Numbered from the stretch's first letter, positions 37,701 to 49,259 are shown. The stretch is 64,000 nucleotides of DNA from Colias croceus (GCF_905220415.1 NC_059538.1:5084001-5148000); one strand, 5' to 3'. Translations and numbers: made by a program. The notes: generated from the sequence alone by a model not told the origin.

Positions 37701-40700
37701 TTTAGTAATAATTGGAAGTTAATAAGAAGTACTACCGAGTAGATATGAATTAAACAAGAATTTACGCTTTTCCTGTGAAATTTAAATGATTTCTTAAAAA
37801 ATGCAAAAAAATTAGAAAGAACGTTTCCATTAAAAAAATTGAACCTTTTAATAAAAGGTGTTTCCTTCTCTTGCCTTAAACACTGTTTGCATCCAGTCTG
37901 GCATACTCTAGAAGACATTTTTGGAGACCACTTGAGCTATAGTGTACCAAACGGCCCCAGCTGTATTTCTAAGCTCATCTAACATTAGTGCTGGGTTGAA
38001 ATCGAACTTTATGTTTCTTTTAAGCATGTCCCAGATGTGTTCTATTGGATTAAGATCCGGGCTACGAGCTGGCCACTCCAATTTTTCAATAATAACCTCT
38101 TGAAGGTACTCTTATACGTATCGTACGACACGCGGACGTGCGTTATAGTGTATAAGTAGCAAATTTTCTTCACTGATAAACCTGTAATAGGGCTGAAAAT
38201 GTTCCTGGAGAATTTCCTCGATGTACCTGATCAAATTTAAGCCATTATCTACGATAAATAACTCCGTGCGAGCACCGGAACTTATACCTCCCCATACCAT
38301 TATTGACCCTCCATGAAAAATCGCATTTTGAGTGTGGTGATGTGTGAAAACCTCTCTTCTCGTCTCCTCTATACTGACTGTTGGCTATCAGAAGCTCGTA
38401 AAGTACCTTAGCAGCCATCTGTGAACACCTCACGAGCGCACTGGCTGTGGGTCCAGTTTTCATGTTCTCGTGCAAAACGAAGACTTGCTTCTCTGTGATG
38501 TCTGAGGAGTTCTGGACGGCGTGCTGGTCTGAAAACCTTCGAATTAACTTCTTTCATTAGTCTTCTCACCGATTGCTCACTCACATTTATTATCCTGGTG
38601 TTTTAGAGCCGGTGGCGTATCCTAAAAACTGTCAGAAAGCCATTTCTGAGTATCTCTCGAACAATAAACGGGTCTTCTCGAGCTGATGTGCACCTCACAC
38701 CTTCATTTCCTGGTCTGCACATGTGGCTGCCAGTCTCCTGGTATCTTCTCCATGCATAGTGCATCGCTGAACGAGGTACGTACTGTACATTAGGTACTTT
38801 ACGTTGCGGCAGTCATTGGTCTAACATTGTGATGGCCTGAGTAGGTTGTTCAGATGTTAATGGCATTTTTTATTGTTTGTTATGATCATTGACTACAGTA
38901 CAACAATAACAATATCTTAAAACGGCATAAAAGATATTGAAAAAAGTTTAAAACGAACAATTCGTAACTTCGGCTTAAACGCACAAATCACAAATTTCGA
39001 GTAACTCTTAAAAAGTGGTAAAAGATTATTCTGAAACTCAATGATTTCTTACCATAAAATTAAACAAATAATATGTTAACATATCTGCATACAAAAAAAT
39101 CGTGAAAAACACTTCAAACTTTTTTTATCGGCAAATTTGTAAGTGGCCAAGATTCCGTGCCGGTGAGTGTATTATGTTCGCAGTCTAATATATAAAAATC
39201 AATGCCACTTTTCGTTGTAATTCCATAACTCGAGAACGGCTGAACCGATTTCGATAATTCTTTTTTTATTATATTCCTTGAAGTACGAGGATGGTTCTTA
39301 TGTAGAGAAAACGTTAATATGTACCACGGGCGAAGCCGGGGCGGACCGCTAGTATTATCTATTTCTAAAATAACAGATTATTAGTATTTTCTAGTGTTTG
39401 ATTTTACGCGAGTATTGTACATTTAGTAATTCTAGTATTACTAGTCTCCCTGTGACCACGCTCGCTGCATAATGTTCGAAACGTCGGGAAAATAATATAA
39501 TGAATAAATCGCGTTTAAAATCCGTTAAAAAATCTTCAATTTCTAACAGATTATTTTTAGTATTATCCTTGCGGGATAAATGTAATTTTTTGCACTATCA
39601 AGTTTGAAGGACTGAATTCTAATATTCTAACAAAAGTATTTATCAAAAAACAATTATAGCGAGCGATGCGCTGGTTTAAAAAAAATAATGCAGTCACTAC
39701 ACAAACAGACCATTAGAAAATGTACACGTGGAAAAGTTGTCCCATGAACACACACATCTAGAAACTATTATAATTATAATAAATAAAAAATATATGTTGA
39801 CATATAATTGACCATGTGTTGCAATCCATGATTATTTTACGGTTCATACAGCACGTTTATAAGTGTAACAGGGTCAATCAATTTTTAAAGGTCCCGATCA
39901 TAATTTTCTCGTATTTTTTTTTTTTACTTAATTTTCAGCATTTTACTATTTCATTTAGAAGATAATTCTTCGTAGATTAAGATTATATAAGCAGCAGTGA
40001 TGTTGATTAAATACATTTGTGGATTTAACTTCACGAACCGATCTATTCACGGGAAATAATGTCCTTTGGACAACTTACACAATAGTACTTTTTTAAATGT
40101 TAAATTCCCTTAAGAATTAAAACAATTTCTTCTAATATTAAATAATAAATAATGTTTTGATATTTGTTCTATTTACACCCAAAATACGAAATATTTTTAT
40201 TAAAATTGAAACGAATGATGTCTTTTGAACAACCAAATAATGTTTCATATATAAAAAAGTTTCAGTAAAGCGGAAATAGTGATATTTTTTACAAAAAAAC
40301 TATTAAGGCGAGGTTGTTACGTATCGTATTATTGATTTTACTTAATTAAAATGAACTGATTCTCGATAAAACTGAATGAATGAAGTATAATGTGATTTTC
40401 ATATGGGGACATCTTAGTTGTAGTAGTAGCGTCTTGATTTTTGAAATGTTAAAATTACAATTAAACTAGACATAAAATCGCGTAATAAAAATGTGTTCCC
40501 GAAACAGCCGAGTAATAAACAAAACATGAACTATTTAACTGTTAAAGTATAAGTTTTATATAATTATTGTCCTAGGGACAACCAAATTGTCCATGGTACA
40601 ACCACTTTGGTTGACCAAGTGACTGGTTGTCCGCGGGACATTTTTTAAATTTTGAGCCGCCAAGCAAATACTATTGTTATTTTATATATTAATCTCAGCT

Positions 40701-41706
40701 CACACTAAAATATAGACGAAAGCGCATCTCGTGTAGTATAATTGATAACAATGCATCAAGTACTTACGTTTTAATCACAGTTGTCTGACGGACTGACAAA
40801 AAAGCCACCCCACACTCACCAACAACGCTCGGACGACTGTTGCCGTGATTTTATACAAATCAAAGTGGCGTTTGAGCCCGACCGTTAATTATTGTGTTTA
40901 GCTTGTTGTTTAGGAATCTACCGCGCCATATGTGTTTTGGTTTCATAACTAAATTACGGTTGTCTGTGAGACCTGTGTCATGTAGGTGATTTATGGGGAC
41001 AAAAGTAAAATGCCTGAAAATCGTATTATATCCAATAAAAAAAAAATGGTTTGTATGTTTGGATGTCAATAATTATGTACTGAAACAAGGAGTGTATTTG
41101 GTATTTATGGTCGTGATAGTATGTGTTCGTGATGCGAAGTTTGTTAATGCATTGTGGCATGGGGACAAATGTGATAGTACTGGAAAATTGCATTTAGTCC
41201 CTCGACAACCATGAAACAACGCACAAATTAATAAAACAAGTAAAATATTGTTCGCAATAATGCTAGAAAATATTAAAAGGAATATAATTAAAACGAATTT
41301 AACTCTTTATGATTTCATGTTTATTAATTATCCTTCAGGGACATGATCCGTACACGTCGGACCAATAAAAGTTGATCGACCCAACAATAACGAATGGCAA
41401 ACATATCAATATACGGATGGAATAATGTAAGTTGATCATATTATGGGATTTATTATCATAGCAAATGTATAGATTTTCATCTTTATGGAATGTTTTTTAT
41501 TGAAAAATTATACCTATTATATTAACGACTAGCTTCCGCCCGCGACTCCGTCCGCGTGGAAAAATTAAGAAAAATTAAGATTAATTTTTTTTCTACGTAT
41601 TTTTCCAGGATAAAAAGTATCCTATTTTACGCCCAGGATAATAAGGTATAATTATACCAAGTTTCATCGAAATCGAACCGGTAGTTTTCACGTGATGTCT
41701 TCACAT

Positions 41707-41767
<61 letters not shown>

Positions 41768-44700
41768 AATTTTTTTAATCACATATTTGGGTTTGGTATC
41801 GATCCAGTAACACCCCCTGCTAGTTATTTTTTCAATATTTTCAATGTACAGATTTGACCCTTCTACAGATTTATTATATGTATAGATGTATAGATTATTT
41901 TTTTGTAAATACAATAAAACACATTATGATGATTTAAACTACTTTTGCTAGGAGATATTGTGTTATGCGCTTATCACATGTGGTTTTTTATTACACAAGC
42001 TCCAAGCTATGAAATATAAGATATTCTCAGAGAATTTTAGCAATAATTGTGAACGTAAGTCGAATCGATTAGTCAACGTATGTACTAACGTTATAACTCT
42101 TTATGTTACTAATCCTCTTATATCGTTTTGTAACCGATGATTAAGAAATTCGCAATCATAAAGTACTTATTTAGTAGCCCTTTGGTCGAAAATGGACCAT
42201 TATCATAAATAAAAGTCTGCAATACACATGGCTGTGTTTTAAATGAATGGTAGTGTTTAGTTTTTTTTTTAATGCGATATGCGATATCTAAATAATTGCA
42301 GTATTCTGTACTTCTCCATATCTATACTTAATATTATAAAGCTGAAGAGTTTGTTTGTTTGTTTGTTTGTTTGAAAGCCCTAATCTCCGGAACTACTGGT
42401 CCGATTTGAAAAATTATTTCGGTGTTAGATAGCTCATTTATGGAGGAAGGCTATATATATATCATCACTCTAGGAGTAGAGTAGAGCCACGGGGGTGAAA
42501 TTTTCGTAAAAAACGTCTAAAATTTTTTTCTTCACGTATTAAAAATATACTTATGGGTTTGTATTTAGATGCAAGTTTACTTGGTAGGTACATAGTATAT
42601 GAATTCTGGGCCAATTTTATTGTTTACATGTTGCAAGTTGCAACATCCAACTCCAAGAGTCACGATATTAGCGCATTAAACATCATTACCACCTCACAAG
42701 TTACGCATAAGGTCGTAATAACAATAAATCGTTTAGAAACGGTCGCAGACCGCTAAATCGTCACAAACGCATATATTATACAAGATACATGCAAACAGTG
42801 CGTTATGGACGACTAGAGATTCGAGATATAAGTTGAAATAAGATACCATAGTACAAACCTTTCACTTTCAACAAAAGGAAAGATAACATCGACAAATTCT
42901 AATAATGCTATTCGAGCACTTAAGGCATTTTGCCAACCTGCCGTAACACAACATCAACCTCAATCAAGATTCGCTAGGTACTTTGTGCATTCAAACAAAC
43001 ATTTGCGCAAACAAAGCTATGCGAATAGCTTGAGGTAATGGAGGAAATAATGACTTGTGCCGAGTGCAAATGGGTTCCCCATAACGGATCTTAACATTCA
43101 GAAACACTTCATGATGTTTTCAGATATTACATCCACGAATTATAAATGGTAAGATTACACAGGTACATCAAAGTTCTTTAATTAAATTGCACGTGTAACG
43201 GTGTAATGTAGTATCATCCATCAACTATTTTTATCTATAATTTACATCACTGTAAATTATTGTAGTAACTAATGACGATATTTTAGCTTTTACGAATTTA
43301 AAGTATAATGGACGGTCCATTTATCGTTGCCTTGATATGTCAATCAAAATTCAAAAGTAATAACCTACAATAAACTTAAATTACTTATACACAATTATTT
43401 TGAGTAAATTTATTAAGAAAGGCTAAAACATGTAATGTAGGAAATGGAAACTAGGCGGTAGTACAAGTCTCTGTCGAGGTCCCGTTATGGAGCTTTAGCA
43501 GATAGGCCAAAGCACGTAGGCATTGCTATGTAACTGTCTCAAATTATAATTATTATAATACAATAGAGATAATGATTTCACATTGCTTGAACATTTGTAA
43601 AATATAATGAATTTAACGTTTATTTTAGAGGCAGTTTATAAGTGGGTCGTACATTATGAATACACTTTAATAACATCTTTAACTACATTTTCTGATATGG
43701 TAGGTATGATATTCGTGTTATATTACGAGGCAAACTAAAAATTCATTTATATAATCTTTTCTAGAGCCGCTGTGCCGCTAATTGTTACAGTTTAATGTAT
43801 TAGGTACATCTAAATAATACGTGAAGCAAAAACTTTGTACCCCTTTTTACCAAAATCGCTATTGCTGGGTGAAATTTGGCACACTTGTAGTCCACTAATA
43901 TTCTTTTAAAGTAATGCATGTAAAAATAGATTAAATTAGTAAAAAATAACAACGACCTAGCATTTGACAGACACACGCAAGTGTACTCTTTTAAGTTATT
44001 TTCACACCAAGAGCATTAAAATAACAAGATTGGAAGATGTGGAATTATGTTGACGATTTGTATTTCTAGGTGGATCAAAGGTTAAGAAACAATAATATTA
44101 TAAAACCTGCATTCTAAAGTCTCCGTCTTTCCTAAGCTTCATCTTTCAACGTAGGTGATAGCCAATTTAAGCGAAATATAATAGTTGTAGAGGAAACCGC
44201 AATCCCGTGCATTCAAATTCCTTGATCATTGACGTTTATTGCAAGCCAACCGCATTTATTGCATCGATACGATATTGATCGACATCAGAATATATTTTAT
44301 CTTACTGAGATGTGCCTTTAAATTGCGTCGGCTCTTTCAAAGGTGTTTTCGATATTACTCAAGCGTTAAACAAACTTATTGGAGATGATTATCATTGTAC
44401 TGTCGAATAAGTCAATTAATCTTGCATTTAACTGAAAAATTACGTTTCGCCAATATATCAGCAGAGAAATTGTTCATTGACAATCGTTGTAAAACAATAA
44501 CTGTGACAATGCCTACCTATTTGAATTTTCACTTCACGGCCAATTTAAATGACCGAGGGAGCACGAAGAAAATAACTTTCACATATTACTAGAAACTCAA
44601 ACAAATTAATCGTGTCTACATACGCAATATTTTAAACTTTAAACATTAGAGTTTGTAAATGAAAAAACGATAATGACATTGAAAAAAAAAATTGAAATTT

Positions 44701-46529
44701 CCCAAAATAATTTAGCACTAGTTACCTACATCAAAAAATTTATGTTAGGTAGATACATACAGGGTAAACAGTACCTATAAAGTGCGAACGTTGGATTTTT
44801 TGACGCTTTTACATTTAAAGTTTTAATGGATATTTTGCGTAATTCCTCAACAACTTGTTGTATCAAATAGTACAATATGACCTTTGCAAATAAATAGAAC
44901 CTTGAAATCAAATGTTAAACAGGCAAATTCATTAATGACCCGTGATAGGGCGTCTAACTCTCATGCTAGTACGGAACAAGGCCGCGCTCGGCGGATACCC
45001 GCGTGGCCCGATCTTCACATTCCATTAACTATGCATCGCGAATTAGTATTTGGGCCACACTATTTAATAATTACTACAGTTTGGTGACTCAGTAGCTAAA
45101 CCATGACGAACTATAAATAGTACAATTATATACAGCTGAAGAGTTTGTATGTATAATGTATGAATGCACTAATCTCAGGAACTACTTAGCCGATTTCACT
45201 GTTGGATATAATCCCAGGCCCACAGACAATGGCTGTGGGGGAATCTTTAGCTATTATTTTAATATTTATAATTTTTGTCAATTTAATCCCTCAGCCCCCG
45301 GAATCACAGACAATAGAAAATCTATTGTGTCGTGGTCTCATTGGGCCGCTCGGTGGTCAATGGGTTAATATTCAACCAACTTTTGGAAAAACAAGATACA
45401 TACATAGATATAGATAGATAGATCTCCTGTATTATTTTTTGGTTTTGTTACTCAATAACTGGGTATGGGTTATCAACTGAATAACAGGATTATATTTGTG
45501 TTTGATAGAAAATTGCTCTCATTTGATCCCAATATAGAATTTGGAGTTGTAACATCCACCCCAAGAAATATTGCGACATTTTGGTAAAAAATAATAATAT
45601 TATGTACCTATGTAACTTATAATTACTTTTTTTACATTAAAATATAATTTCTACCTACAAAAATAAATTATATATATATATTATAGGTATATACTTCAGG
45701 AAAGTAAATTACCTAAAATACCAATTCATTTAAAACTATAGTTTTTCTTGTTGAAACAGGCAAGATCTAATTTAATACTGTCTTCAAATTCTACCTACAA
45801 AACTTGCGGAATCCATACTTAGAGGAAAACATTAAAAAAAAAATTATCTATGAATATTTATAGCGTATGTAATCTATGACATAATGAAATTGAACTCAGT
45901 ACCTATTTATACAATTTTTTTCAATAATAAATATAGTAGGTATCTACATAAAGTAATCCGTCTTGAATGAAATAAAACTTATATCTGACTGCATATAGAA
46001 AAATGTTTATGCTATCCTATATAAGGCAACCACTACAAAACTTGTCACTTGACTGGAATTTTTTGTTACATTTCTGTTTTGATAACTGATTAATGATAAA
46101 ATAATATATTTAATAAAATGCAGGCATAGGTACATGTTTTTGCTTAGATTATTAGTTTTTAAAAACATTCATTACGAAATAAAAACTTATTTATGTCATT
46201 TTCAAACTTAAGTTCACATATTTTTAATATTTTATTTACATTGTTGATAATATTTCGCGACATGAGCTCGAGCTGTGTCTAAAAAAGTATGAATTGTGTC
46301 CTTATTTTAAACACATAGAGCACAGAAACACTGTGTTTTTAAGAGAAAGCGTGCGTTTCAAATGCGTTATTTAATAGACTCCGCTAGTAATAAATATGCA
46401 GAAGCGAAACTATTTATAAGAAGTACAAAAGTAGAATACCAATAAATTAGTAGTCTCAAGTGGAATGTTAAGAATATACAATATCTTCTTACCTTGCCCA
46501 CATTTCTCAGACTTGGGAGTTGAAGTCAT
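16678..46529 (-). CDS. C3G: C3G / RAPGEF1: Crk-binding guanine-nucleotide exchange factor for Rap1
   Basis: Twenty-five phase-consistent coding exons: 46493-46529, 34614-35288, 32018-32186, 30068-30176, 29268-29376, 28819-29133, 28351-28492, 27978-28058, 26649-26779, 26457-26535, 26123-26230, 24438-24548, 23892-23989, 22783-22903, 22024-22128, 21735-21834, 21214-21309, 20904-21011, 20449-20644, 19053-19212, 18349-18487, 18003-18260, 17516-17769, 17142-17273, 16678-16864; about 1339 residues. Four Crk-SH3 ligands follow P-P-x-L-P-x-K: PPLPPK (about 525), PPELPVK (664), PPPLPLK (712) and PPALPPK (818). The RasGEF N-module starts near EVRGGHPDALIVLATK (about 950) and continues QEAFLATYRTW. The catalytic CDC25 domain includes FNKMSFWARSRLL, MNNFNSYLALVSAL and PYIGLFLQDLTFVH. 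The C-terminus is Pro/Ala-rich. C3G is recruited by Crk to membrane receptors and activates Rap1. The 225-residue second exon is unusual and may be alternative; skipping it keeps the frame. Confidence 0.9.
16695..16760. repeat. GC-rich microsatellite inside the last C3G coding exon
   Basis: Repeats of gcgggc run into a gcgcgc tract. On the minus strand they encode alternating Pro-Ala followed by Ala (PAPAPAPAPAAAAAT) at the protein's end. Length changes here would vary only the tail. Confidence 0.7.
18770..18970 (+). mobile_element. LINE-like 3' end fragment with (attc)n tail
   Basis: The string gggttgcctggtagagatcg, then gcgataaggccgcc and gtgtacaataaag, ends in attcattcattcattc. This is the 3' end of a non-LTR retrotransposon family I know as widespread in Lepidoptera. 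It lies in a C3G intron. The 5' boundary is uncertain and no frame remains. Confidence 0.6.
21382..21578 (+). mobile_element. Non-autonomous Helitron-like copy (Lep1 type)
   Basis: It starts TCTATACTCATATTATAAAG, continues with gctgaagagtttgtttgttt and ends after a GC-rich hairpin (gtgaaaccgcggagcgcagc) near a GTAG variant of the CTAG terminus. It is short, non-coding and lies in a C3G intron. Confidence 0.65.
22216..22703 (+). mobile_element. Helitron-like copy interrupted by a nested SINE
   Basis: The left piece (22216-22234, tccatactaatattataaa) and right piece (about 22505-22703, from tataaatgcgaaag to a CTAG end at 22700-22703) belong to one element. The terminal hairpin region gcgggcgaagccgggggcgg is clear. 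A (gtct)n run lies at about 22526-22545. The SINE at 22235-22499 splits it. Confidence 0.65.
22235..22499 (-). mobile_element. tRNA-derived SINE nested in a Helitron copy
   Basis: Read on the minus strand, it begins gacgacgcggttggcgcagtgg. An A-box (tggcgcagtgg) is followed at tRNA spacing by a B-box (ggttcgatccc). The body has ttgtgttgtgggtactaggc, and the 3' tail is a run of (attt)n. A short likely target duplication (tataaa) flanks it. It is in a C3G intron. Confidence 0.75.
29744..29921 (+). mobile_element. Non-autonomous Helitron-like copy
   Basis: It starts TCTTAATATATACTTATAAA, carries tctcgtgtcacaa, and ends cacgggcgaagccgggg then CTAG (29918-29921). It is non-coding and in a C3G intron. 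Confidence 0.6.
32440..32590 (+). repeat. Fragment of the same Helitron-like family
   Basis: The string cgtgtcacaatgtcggttcc and following ctccgaaacggctgg resemble the 5' part of the copy at 29744, but the CTAG end is missing. Confidence 0.4.
33427..33710 (-). promoter_or_regulatory. Candidate alternative first exon and promoter of C3G
   Basis: A GC-rich block (about 33590-33710) is followed on the minus strand by initiator-like words (ctcagtcgtcacg) and then a good donor, gttgcag|gtacga, at 33427. It sits between C3G exons 2 and 3, so a transcript from here would skip the 225-residue exon. The first ATG opens only a 10-codon frame. Confidence 0.3.
35932..36252. promoter_or_regulatory. GC-rich island in C3G intron 1
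   Basis: Unlike its AT-rich surroundings, this stretch is rich in CpG (cggccgcggcggcgcggcgg). An open minus-strand frame of 106 codons is likely a by-product of composition. It may be an alternative promoter or first exon, but no single donor stands out. Confidence 0.25.
37579..39169 (-). mobile_element. Decayed Tc1-type transposon with intact ends
   Basis: The terminal repeats pair at about 37579-37608 (cactcaccggcacggaatct) and 39140-39169, and TA flanks both ends (37577-37578 and 39170-39171). The interior, read on the minus strand, keeps pieces of a Tc1 transposase: an N-terminal start near 38865, MVWGGIS at about 38300, and the DDE-region signature WPARSPDLNPIEHIWDML near 38080. Several stops and frameshifts separate them, so the transposase is a pseudogene. 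It lies in C3G intron 1. Confidence 0.85.
37910..38865 (-). pseudogene. Broken Tc1 transposase
   Basis: The fragments run in order along the minus strand in at least three frames. The first begins MPLTSEQPTQAITMLDQ and hits a stop at once. The middle piece, ending near 38112, contains MVWGGISSGARTEL. The last, near 38080-37910, holds SPDLNPIEH. Only the relic is described; it cannot encode a whole protein. Confidence 0.75.
39184..39352 (+). mobile_element. Non-autonomous Helitron-like copy
   Basis: It starts TCTAATATATAAAAATC, contains gaacggctgaaccgatttcg, and ends cacgggcgaagccgggg, then gcggaccgCTAG (39349-39352). It lies only 15 bases from the Tc1 element. Confidence 0.65.
40768..40855 (-). 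promoter_or_regulatory. Candidate TATA promoter and non-coding first exon
   Basis: On the minus strand a TATAAAA box (40849-40855) is followed by an exon-like stretch that ends in a strong donor (attaaaac|gtaagt at 40768). It lies in C3G intron 1 on the same strand, so it could be an alternative C3G 5' exon. The box alone is weak evidence in AT-rich DNA. Confidence 0.3.
41529..41886 (-). mobile_element. Helitron-like copy with (cagacaga)n microsatellite
   Basis: On the minus strand it starts TCTATACATATAATAAATC and ends gtcgcgggcggaag, then CTAG (41529-41532). A run of about 15 cagA units (41706-41764) lies inside. The internal sequence gaaacttggtataattatac is typical of this repeat class. 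Confidence 0.65.
41706..41764. repeat. (caga)n microsatellite
   Basis: Uninterrupted cagacagaca repeats inside the Helitron-like copy. Confidence 0.95.
42321..42505 (+). mobile_element. Truncated Helitron-like copy (Lep1 type)
   Basis: It starts tctatacttaatattataaa, then gctgaagagtttgtttg repeated. It resembles the copy at 21382, but the CTAG end is lost beyond ccacgggggtgaaa. Confidence 0.6.
42506..46492. other. Gene-free AT-rich interval in C3G intron 1
   Basis: No coding frame with family features. It has a Lep1-type fragment at about 45131-45200 (cagctgaagagtttgtatg) and one member of a dispersed repeat pair at 45289-45366. Confidence 0.4.
45289..45366 (+). repeat. Dispersed repeat, copy 1
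   Basis: It reads ccggaatcacagacaatag then tctattgtg, tctcattgggccgc and caatgggtta. It matches the copy at 53945-54016 in reverse orientation with several mismatches, so it belongs to an unnamed interspersed family. Confidence 0.55.
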
Positions 46530-46680
46530 TATTAATTTATTATCAGTCCAATGTCATATTATTGTAGTTATTGGCGCTTTACAATTTAGAAAAACTTTTT
46601 ACTGTCTTCAGTAAAATAAGAATCGACCGGCAGCCATATTAGACACTATATTTTCGTTCTGTCAACTTCTGTTTATATCA
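46530..46680 (-). promoter_or_regulatory. C3G 5' UTR and main promoter region
   Basis: It lies directly upstream of the 12-codon first coding exon (MTSTPKSEKCGQ, donor G|gtaaga). Words such as atatggctgccggtcgattc suggest a transcribed 5' UTR. The transcription start is not determined. Confidence 0.4.
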
Positions 46681-46808
46681 AAAAGTGTTGTACCTATACA
46701 CGTTTCACTACTTTAATAAATTGATGATAAATTAATAATTTTTATTGATAAATAACAATAATTTGAGTTATTTTATTTACAAAATTAATAATATTTTTTT
46801 AACAGAAG

Positions 46809-49259
46809 AAACTTAGCACCCCATCTATGGAATTTTGGGTCGAAAATGACCTTGATCGTTAGGTCCCCGTTAGGTCCTTTAAGGTCCCACAATTTTTTCG
46901 TTAGGTCCCCTTTAGTTTTTTTTTAAATAATTTTTTAAATTTTAGGTATAAAAAAATGCAACTTTAGCACCCCATCCATAGAATTTTGGGTCAAAAATGA
47001 CCTTAATCGATAGGTCTCCGTTAGGTCCTATAAGGTCCCACAATTTTTTCGTTAGGTGCCCTTTAGTTTTTTTTTAATAATTTTTTTTTAATTTTAGGTA
47101 TAAAAAAGTTACACTTTAGCACCCCATCCATAGCAAAATTGGCAAATTTTATCAAAATCGTATTCTTTACCGTTAGGTCCGTATAGGCTCATCATTGAAA
47201 TTGTTGAATTATTTATTTTATTAAAATTATAAAATAATAAAAACCTGCGCATGCGCCTTAGAGCATTAAGGCATGCGCACATCATACATAAACAGCGCGA
47301 AATTTAAAATCGTATCGTTTCATTTATTAAATAAATCTATTGTTCTGAGAGTGCTTATTTATTAAAAACCTACTTTTCAACCTAGACTTAAAATAACTAT
47401 TAGTGTATTAGTGTCAATTTAAGGTGTATTATATATATTTTTTGTAGCGGCCACAGGGCCACACTATCTGGAATGTCATCGCGGCGTTTCTGCGTAGGGT
47501 CAATCATCATAATTATGGTAACTTAGGTTATAGTTGGAAATAAAGTTTTGATACTTTAATTTATTATTACGAGCTTTGTTTTTTTGAGAGATTAACAACC
47601 TCTTCATCTATATAATATTATATATATATGTAATCTGGTACTGTTATCTGATACAGATAAAAAAAAGAACAGCTAGTGAAAGTAAGAAAAAACATAATAA
47701 AATACAATTAAATTTTGTTTAATCAATATAATCATATTAAATCCGCGTTATAAAAGCCGCGTTCAGACGCGAATAAAGAATAAGAATCACTATCATTATC
47801 TCTGACATCATTAACAGGTTCACTGTCCAGCTTATAGAGTGAGAATTGTTCCACACGTCCAGTTATGTTTTTATGTCCGTCCAGCAATTATTTATGATAA
47901 AACGGTACATCTGTTACCTATGTCCCGACACTATTTGGTATATAGGTTATGTTCTGTCAAGTCCACGTGAAATAAATGACGATCTCTCCACGTTCACTGT
48001 TAAAAACAGCCTGGAAATCGTATGGACGACCAGACCACATATGGTCTGTGGACTAGTAGTGCTATATACTCTACAGACCATATTTGGTCTGTGGACAGTG
48101 AACCTGTTAACTCTTCCATGTCTGCAGTTATTCCATCTTGTTTTTTTTGTACTGCTCTTCAACATGATTATCATGGTTCGGTCAAAGAATAAATCTCGTC
48201 GAGATACTGATTTTGTGTCTTTAAACATTTTGAACGGACCAGATCGTTCAATTTTATATTGTTGCTTGAATAGTTTTTAACTTGATTACTGGTATCGTCC
48301 ATGCAAAATAATAATATTAAACAAATCATACCTACTTATAATAATGTGCAATGCAATCAAGATGAAAAGCATCAAAATATCAAGTCACACTTAACAATGC
48401 ATTGAGATATTTCTCGTAAACACTCTTGTTTTTCCTTGAAAATTACATCTCTTTCAAATTGTTTCATTTTAAATTTATTAATCATAGTTTAAAGTTTTCG
48501 TCATGTTTTCAAAAATATTTTTTTTAATTTTTTTTTTAGAAATCACTAAAATCCTAAGCTAAAATTGCAGAAAAAAAAAACACTTTGACAAGCTTTGACA
48601 CATCAACAACTCAGGTTTTAATGACAGTTAACTGTCAAGTGTTGCCAAATAAATTTTCGAAATAAAAAGCCAGTTTCATCTTTCGGACGTGACTAGTATA
48701 GATTTATTTATTGATTTAAATTTAATAAATGAAACGATACCAATTTAAATTTCGCATTGTTTATGTATGATGTGCGCATGCCTTAATGCTCTAAGGCGCA
48801 TGCGCAGGTTTTTATTATTTTATAATTTTAATAAAATAAATAATTCAACAATTTCAATGATGAGCCTATACGGACCTAACGGTAAAGAATACGATTTTGA
48901 TAAAATTTGCCAATTTTGCTATGGATGGGGTGCTAAAGTGTAACTTTTTTATACCTAAAATTAAAAAAAAATTATTAAAAAAAAACTAAAGGGGACCTAA
49001 CGAAAAAATTGTGGGACCTTATAGGACCTAACGGAGACCTATCGATTAAGGTCATTTTTGACCCAAAATTCTATGGATGGGGTGCTAAAGTTGCATTTTT
49101 TTATACTTAAAATTTAAAAAATTATTAAAAAAAAAACTAAAGGGGACCTAACGAAAAAATTGTGGGACCTTAAAGGACCTAACGGGGACCTAACGATCAA
49201 GGTCATTTTCGACCCAAAATTCCAAAATTCCAAAATTCCATAGATGGGGTGCTAAGTTT
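46809..49259. mobile_element. 2.45-kb element with about 0.55-kb inverted arms and iterated subterminal units
   Basis: The left arm (46809-47340) and right arm (48700-49259) are reverse complements with few differences. Each arm begins aaacttagcaccccat and holds three units of about 151 bp starting tagcacccc (46814, 46965, 47117 in the left arm), each full of gttaggtcc words. The right arm has aaaattcc three times at its outer end where the left has one. The 1.36-kb interior has only a decayed frame. I see no clear target-site duplication. It lies between the divergent C3G and CDC73 starts. Confidence 0.8.
47730..48235 (-). pseudogene. Possible decayed coding remnant inside the inverted-repeat element
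   Basis: Minus-strand frames are open for 90-odd codons (47947-48228) and again, in another frame, towards an acidic C-terminus (LDSEPVNDVRDNDSDSYSLF, ending before 47730). Premature stops separate them. Short internal inverted repeats (aacaggttcactgtcc at 47815 and its complement at 48095) lie within. I do not recognise the protein; it could be what is left of a transposase. Confidence 0.3.

Noticed and set aside
47846..48280. 144-codon plus-strand frame inside the inverted-repeat element
   Set aside because: It has a hydrophobic, low-information composition with no motif. The minus-strand pieces look more like a relic.
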